Source of the DNA: Saccoglossus kowalevskii
Lineage: Eukaryota > Hemichordata > Enteropneusta > Harrimaniidae
Direction: 5' to 3'
DNA: 22,246 nucleotides
NCBI RefSeq assembly: GCF_000003605.2
Contig: NW_003132850.1
Location: 322,200-344,445, forward strand
Shown here in pieces: positions 18,171 to 22,246 of this stretch. Each line of letters opens with the position of its first letter. Within the stretch, counting starts at the first letter, position 1. Position numbers and translations under genes: made by a program. The notes under the pieces were generated by a model. The model saw only the letters and a list, made by a program, of their open reading frames with translations, was not told the DNA's origin and ran no database searches.

Positions 18171-19645
18171 ATAGTGTTCCGATGTAGCATAAGCTATGAG
18201 TAGAACTACAACCCTATTTTTACATGGCAGCAAGTCTGGCCACACGTTGTAAGAGCTGGCATTATCCAAACAGTTCTCCCTACGTTGTTCTGTCTATCAC
18301 GGTGGACTAAGCACCGAATCAAAGTTTCGATCATTGTTCAGGGACGTTTAGATAACAAAATGTCCCCCACAAATTCCACAGAGTATATTTGAAGTTGAGC
18401 ACATGCCCAGGTCAAAGGGCAGTCACTGAGTAGGATTTCGCTTCATCGACATTTTTAAATAATCATGATAGAGAAGCAAAATTTATGAAATGGAGATTGA
18501 GATCAATTGTTCCTAGCAAATTGATTGGTGGCTCTGTGTAATTATTATTTAATTAAAAATAGATTTAATCTGATTACAAGTGGGTAAAAACTCCAATTTT
18601 GTTAATAATGAATAATTAAGGTGTACAGACGGAATTATGACACTGCACACAGTTTTGTAACGCGTACTAAGTAACTAAACTAGCAACACAACAATAATAT
18701 CCCGTAACTAATTATCAGAATAAGTTTAAAACCAATAATAACCTTTGTACAAAAAAAAACAAAACACACACAATGTACATTGAGTGGATCGGCTTATACG
18801 GTCATGCCTCTGACAATGGCGTGGCGTTTACGCTTTCTGATTTCAAACTCGCGGACTTAATGAGATAATTGAGGCATTATTCAACAAAACACCTCGGAAC
18901 ATATTATTCTTATTGAGTCCATGATTGAGAGTTCTCCAAGCATTAAATGGATCAACAAAGAACAATGATTGAGTATCGATTGACAATGGTTAAGGTATTA
19001 ATGTTAATACTTAGTCTAAATGGGATTTAACTTATCCCCGTATTGTTGTGGAAGAGAACGCCACAATAATAAGGTTCTACTTCTATAGCAAAAGATATAA
19101 TGAATCTCTTACAATACAAACAATTGATTGTTTGACCTTTGACCTGGATCACACGGCCTAAATCGACGATGTTTTATTTGGCAACTGTAAGGCACAGTAC
19201 CACGCGTATAGTCACAAACACGTTTATACCGTAGAAGTGGATCATGTTTAAGGCATGGAAGTAACACGTTTGTTTACCTCCATGTTTAAGGTAAAATGCT
19301 TCCGAGATGTAAAACAAAAACTTCCTTTATTTTTAACTCTCATGTGACATTTGGTGATATACAGATGAATAAAAAGTGGGTCACCGATCAAAGTTAGGAC
19401 ATACTTTATGTACATAAATCGGAGTGAAACTGAAAATATAGTTCTCTATAGGCATTTTACCGTCGTCTAATATGGTATACATGTTTTAAAAGGTAATTAT
19501 TGATGTCAAGAAGTATTTAAAATCGATATTACTGGTATTTTAATACCAGCTATTTTTGTTGTTTCCTTGTGGACCTTGGAAACTAATAATACAATATCAT
19601 TTGACTTATTATTACTCCTAAAATACATATTTACAAGTCTACATT
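18171..19645. other. Long AT-rich non-coding stretch
   Basis: No exon recognised. CTGGTATTTTAATACCAG at 19532-19549 forms an 8-bp inverted repeat. CATGTTTAAGG occurs twice, at 19243 and 19281. Nothing else supported. Confidence 0.35.
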
Positions 19646-19672
19646 GTGCGAGAATGCAGAAGTTTGAAAATT

Positions 19673-20008
19673 ATGTTTAATAATCTAATTCGGATAAATT
19701 CCACAATAAGTGACAGTAAGGAGTATGATTGGGTTAAACGTGTTAACCATATAAGTACTAACATCAAAATAGACAAATCAGAGACCAAAAAGCTTAATAT
19801 ATTATACTATAAAAGAGTAGGCAGTAGAATCAAATCAAGTCGGAAACTCTACATGATATTCAAAACCAAGGAAAAGAAACCTGACAATTATTTAAATTTC
19901 TTGAACAACTTTAAAGGGCGGCAGTCGTCGCGTCGCGTTCTGTTCGATATGGGACTCATAGCGACGTATACAACGCGTGTAAGATCCAAACGACTTAATC
20001 CTGTATGA
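19673..20008 (+). CDS. Lysine-rich 111-residue hypothetical ORF before a (TAAA)n tail
   Basis: Starts at the first in-frame ATG (MFNNLIRINSTISDSKEY) and ends RVRSKRLNPV-stop. Very basic, with KK and SRK clusters, no membrane segment and no motif I recognise. The last 35 codons are GC-richer (CGG, TCG and CGT codons) than the start. The stop is followed within 25 nt by a pure TAAA microsatellite, the arrangement seen at 3' ends of some non-LTR retrotransposons, so it could be a degraded element tail. A frame of this length is near the chance limit in this DNA. Confidence 0.18.
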   Translation: MFNNLIRINSTISDSKEYDWVKRVNHISTNIKIDKSETKKLNILYYKRVGSRIKSSRKLYMIFKTKEKKPDNYLNFLNNFKGRQSSRRVLFDMGLIATYTTRVRSKRLNPV

Positions 20009-20031
20009 TGTGTATAATAAATAAATGTGTG

Positions 20032-20070
<39 letters not shown>
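20032..20070. repeat. (TAAA)n microsatellite
   Basis: About ten perfect TAAA units. It may be the tail of a retroposon ending just upstream. Confidence 0.9.
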
Positions 20071-20071
<1 letters not shown>

Positions 20072-21504
20072 GCAGTTAATTAACAGTGAAACAATTAATC
20101 ATAAAAATCATACAATAAATATTATCACTGCCAGCTATATGCACTAAAATAGACGCACATGTTAATAACACGCGTGAGTAGTAAAATCAGTATTGTTGTT
20201 GTTGTTGTCTCCCACAAATTTGCGCGAGATGTAATGGCCAGGAGCTCATGTCCCTGCTTATCCGAGTATCAAGGGGTACGATTTTCATTGGGTCGTAAAA
20301 AAAAACAAAAAAACATAACATTAAGACGTCTATTTGTGTGTACTACATGACAATTCATTCAAAAAGAGGTTGTAAATTTGAAAGTATTAGAATGGAGGCG
20401 GTAAAAACAAATACAATGCGACCGCTCGCAGTCTGTTTGACGTCACAGGCCTTTCCATTTTGAGCGACGTGCAAAGAAAGTTAGTGAGCGTGAACATTCC
20501 ATGCCCGGCAACACCGTCTATTGAGAACGGTATATGCAACGCTGAACGCATGAAGTACGAACTTGTTCAGACGTGTCCTGATACCTGAACGTCAGATCTG
20601 TATTTTTGTTATTGTTAACTCTGCGGCATGGTAAAATCACCTGCGAGAGTTTGACCCGATCACAACGAGAAATGGCGTCCACAATAATTGTCGATCACAT
20701 CCCGAAACCGTTTCCAAAATAAATGTTAGTCAATAGGCTAGTAGTGGGTACCTACTCCTATATGTCGTTCAGACGACAAAGGTGCATACGTACATGAATG
20801 ATCAATCCATATAGATAAATAAAATATCGATTCTGAGTGTATTTACACGGTTATGAGTGCCAGGAATAAGACGGCAGGTTGTTCTTGTCACATCGATGGA
20901 GTGTCACCTGTGAGCATGACGTGAATATTGCATTTGTGAGTAGCGTGGTGACGCTTAAAAGAAGACAGGGAAGGTAGATGCTCGAGTTAATCTCTCCTTT
21001 GTACCAAAACAAATAAGGCATTGACTACACGCTTAATCAGCACCACGCTGGCTGACCTTTACAACGTTCAAGTTCATGAGAATTTGTAAGCAGACATATG
21101 TTTCATGTTATGTCGGTCGGTTCGTTATCACGTAGACTCGTCGGGACTCATACCAGCGTAACCCAGGCAGTTTAACCTCAAGCATTAACGCCGCAGTGTT
21201 ACGTGTCCACCAGTCAGTTTATAACCCGCCGATTCACATTATGATGCGAGAATATGTTTTCTAAAATTTAGAAAGTAAACCTGCCATTTTAGACAGCTAA
21301 CTATGAGATGATATTTAATACTTCTAGGCGATCTAAATATCTGTCAAATATATTTTCAGACACGAAATTACGACAATGTAGTGTTTTTTTCCAGACGATA
21401 TAATTAGCGTCTATAATCTAGACTTTCAATCTATTTATTATCTATAATCTAATATATTTACATGTATACTCTATAGACATGTGATAATAAAAGCGGAAAA
21501 CCAC
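20071..21504. other. Non-coding stretch before the minisatellite
   Basis: Contains a short TTG microsatellite (about 20191-20206), a perfect CRE TGACGTCA at 20438-20445, and a 16-codon frame at 20672 (MASTIIVDHIPKPFPK) with a strong start context but no donor. TCTATAATCTA is repeated at 21411 and 21441. No gene supported. Confidence 0.35.
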
Positions 21505-22246
21505 TCTAAACTATATACACCACACATAAGTTACTCTAAACTATATACACCACGCATAAGTTACTATAAACTATATACACCACACATAAGTGACTATAAA
21601 CTATATACACCACACACAAGTTACTATAAACTATATATACCACACATAAGTTACTATAAACTATATACACCACACATAAGTTACTATAAACTATATACAT
21701 CACACAAGTGACAATATAAACTGCATACACTACACAAAGGCCAATATAAACTGCATACACTACACAAAGGCCAATATAAACTGCATGCACTACACAAAGG
21801 GCAAGATAAACTGCCTACACTACACGATGCCCAATATAAACTGCATACACCACACAAAGGCCACTATAAACTGCATACACTACACAAAGGCCACCATAAA
21901 CTGCATACACTACACGATGGCCAATATAAACTGCATACATACACCACACAAAGGCCACTATAAACTGCATACACTACACAAAGGGCAATATAAACTGCAT
22001 ACACTACACTAAGGCCAATATAAACTGGATACACTACACAAAGGCCAATATAAACTGCATATACTACACAAAGGCCACTATAAACTGCATACACTACACG
22101 ATGGCCAATATAAACTGCATACACCACACAAAGGCCACTATAAACTGCATACACTACACTAAAGGCCAATATAAACTGGATACACTACACAAAGGCCATA
22201 TAAACTGCATATACTACACAAAGGCCACTATGAACTGCATACACTA
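21505..22246. repeat. 30-bp minisatellite with two unit families, continuing past the window
   Basis: Seven units of type A (TAAACTATATACACCACACA plus TAAGTTACTA) occupy 21505-21715. They pass directly into about 18 units of type B (TAAACTGCATACACTACACA plus AAGGCCAATA) from 21717 to the window end. Most units are exactly 30 bp; a few are 29, 31 or 34. Because 30 is a multiple of 3, both strands give long repetitive open frames (YYKLYTPHIS-type and VVYAVYIGL-type), which I regard as artefacts. Variant type-B units recur in a fixed order, giving a higher-order repeat. Confidence 0.95.

Noticed and set aside
21481-22169. Four repetitive ORFs on both strands, and a CRISPR-like look
   Set aside because: They arise from a 30-bp period in a minisatellite. 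There are no unique spacers between repeats and no cas genes, so it is not a CRISPR array.

Overview
The window looks like AT-rich, gene-poor nuclear DNA from an animal, most likely a marine invertebrate. The evidence is a canonical eukaryotic tRNA-Ala with internal A and B boxes, isolated short exons ending in GT splice donors, TATA, CCAAT and CRE promoter motifs, many small inverted-repeat transposons, a decayed Crypton/DUF3504-type tyrosine recombinase, microsatellites and a large minisatellite. There are no bacterial-style operons or Shine-Dalgarno sites. The species cannot be named from the sequence alone.

Layout. 1-525 (minus) holds the C-terminal part of a Crypton-type recombinase, broken by one in-frame TGA. 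1490-1679 is a small TA-flanked inverted-repeat element. 2386-2472 (minus) is a probable first coding exon with its own TATA/E-box/CCAAT promoter at 2608-2655; that gene runs leftwards, so the recombinase remnant may lie in its intron. 3279-3750 is a decayed minisatellite, and 4860-5035 an interspersed repeat with a GGGGCATGCCCC palindrome. 6282-6463 and 15823-15986 are two copies of one TTAA-flanked MITE family. 7136-7210 is a probable plus-strand first exon (25 codons) behind a CCAAT box and a CTCF-like motif. 7848-8041 is another MITE. 10548-11099 is the longest open frame and contains an internal duplication. 13388-13483 joined to 14259-14315 would encode a 50-residue single-pass membrane microprotein. 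17160-17231 is tRNA-Ala(TGC). 17473-18170 is an unusual element with about eight copies of a TTAGC...GCTAA palindrome. 19673-20008 is a lysine-rich ORF followed by a (TAAA)n tract. 21505-22246 is a 30-bp minisatellite with two unit types and a higher-order pattern, running off the window.

The genes do not form a visible pathway. The coherent theme is mobile DNA: at least five inverted-repeat elements, a recombinase relic and two retroposon-like tails. Some of these carry regulatory-looking motifs (NRF1-like sites in MITE ends, CTCF-like AGAGGGCGC words). The protein assignments (DENN-like, LYR/FMC1-like, microprotein) are hypotheses from short exons. The tRNA, the inverted-repeat elements, the recombinase remnant and the tandem arrays are the secure calls.
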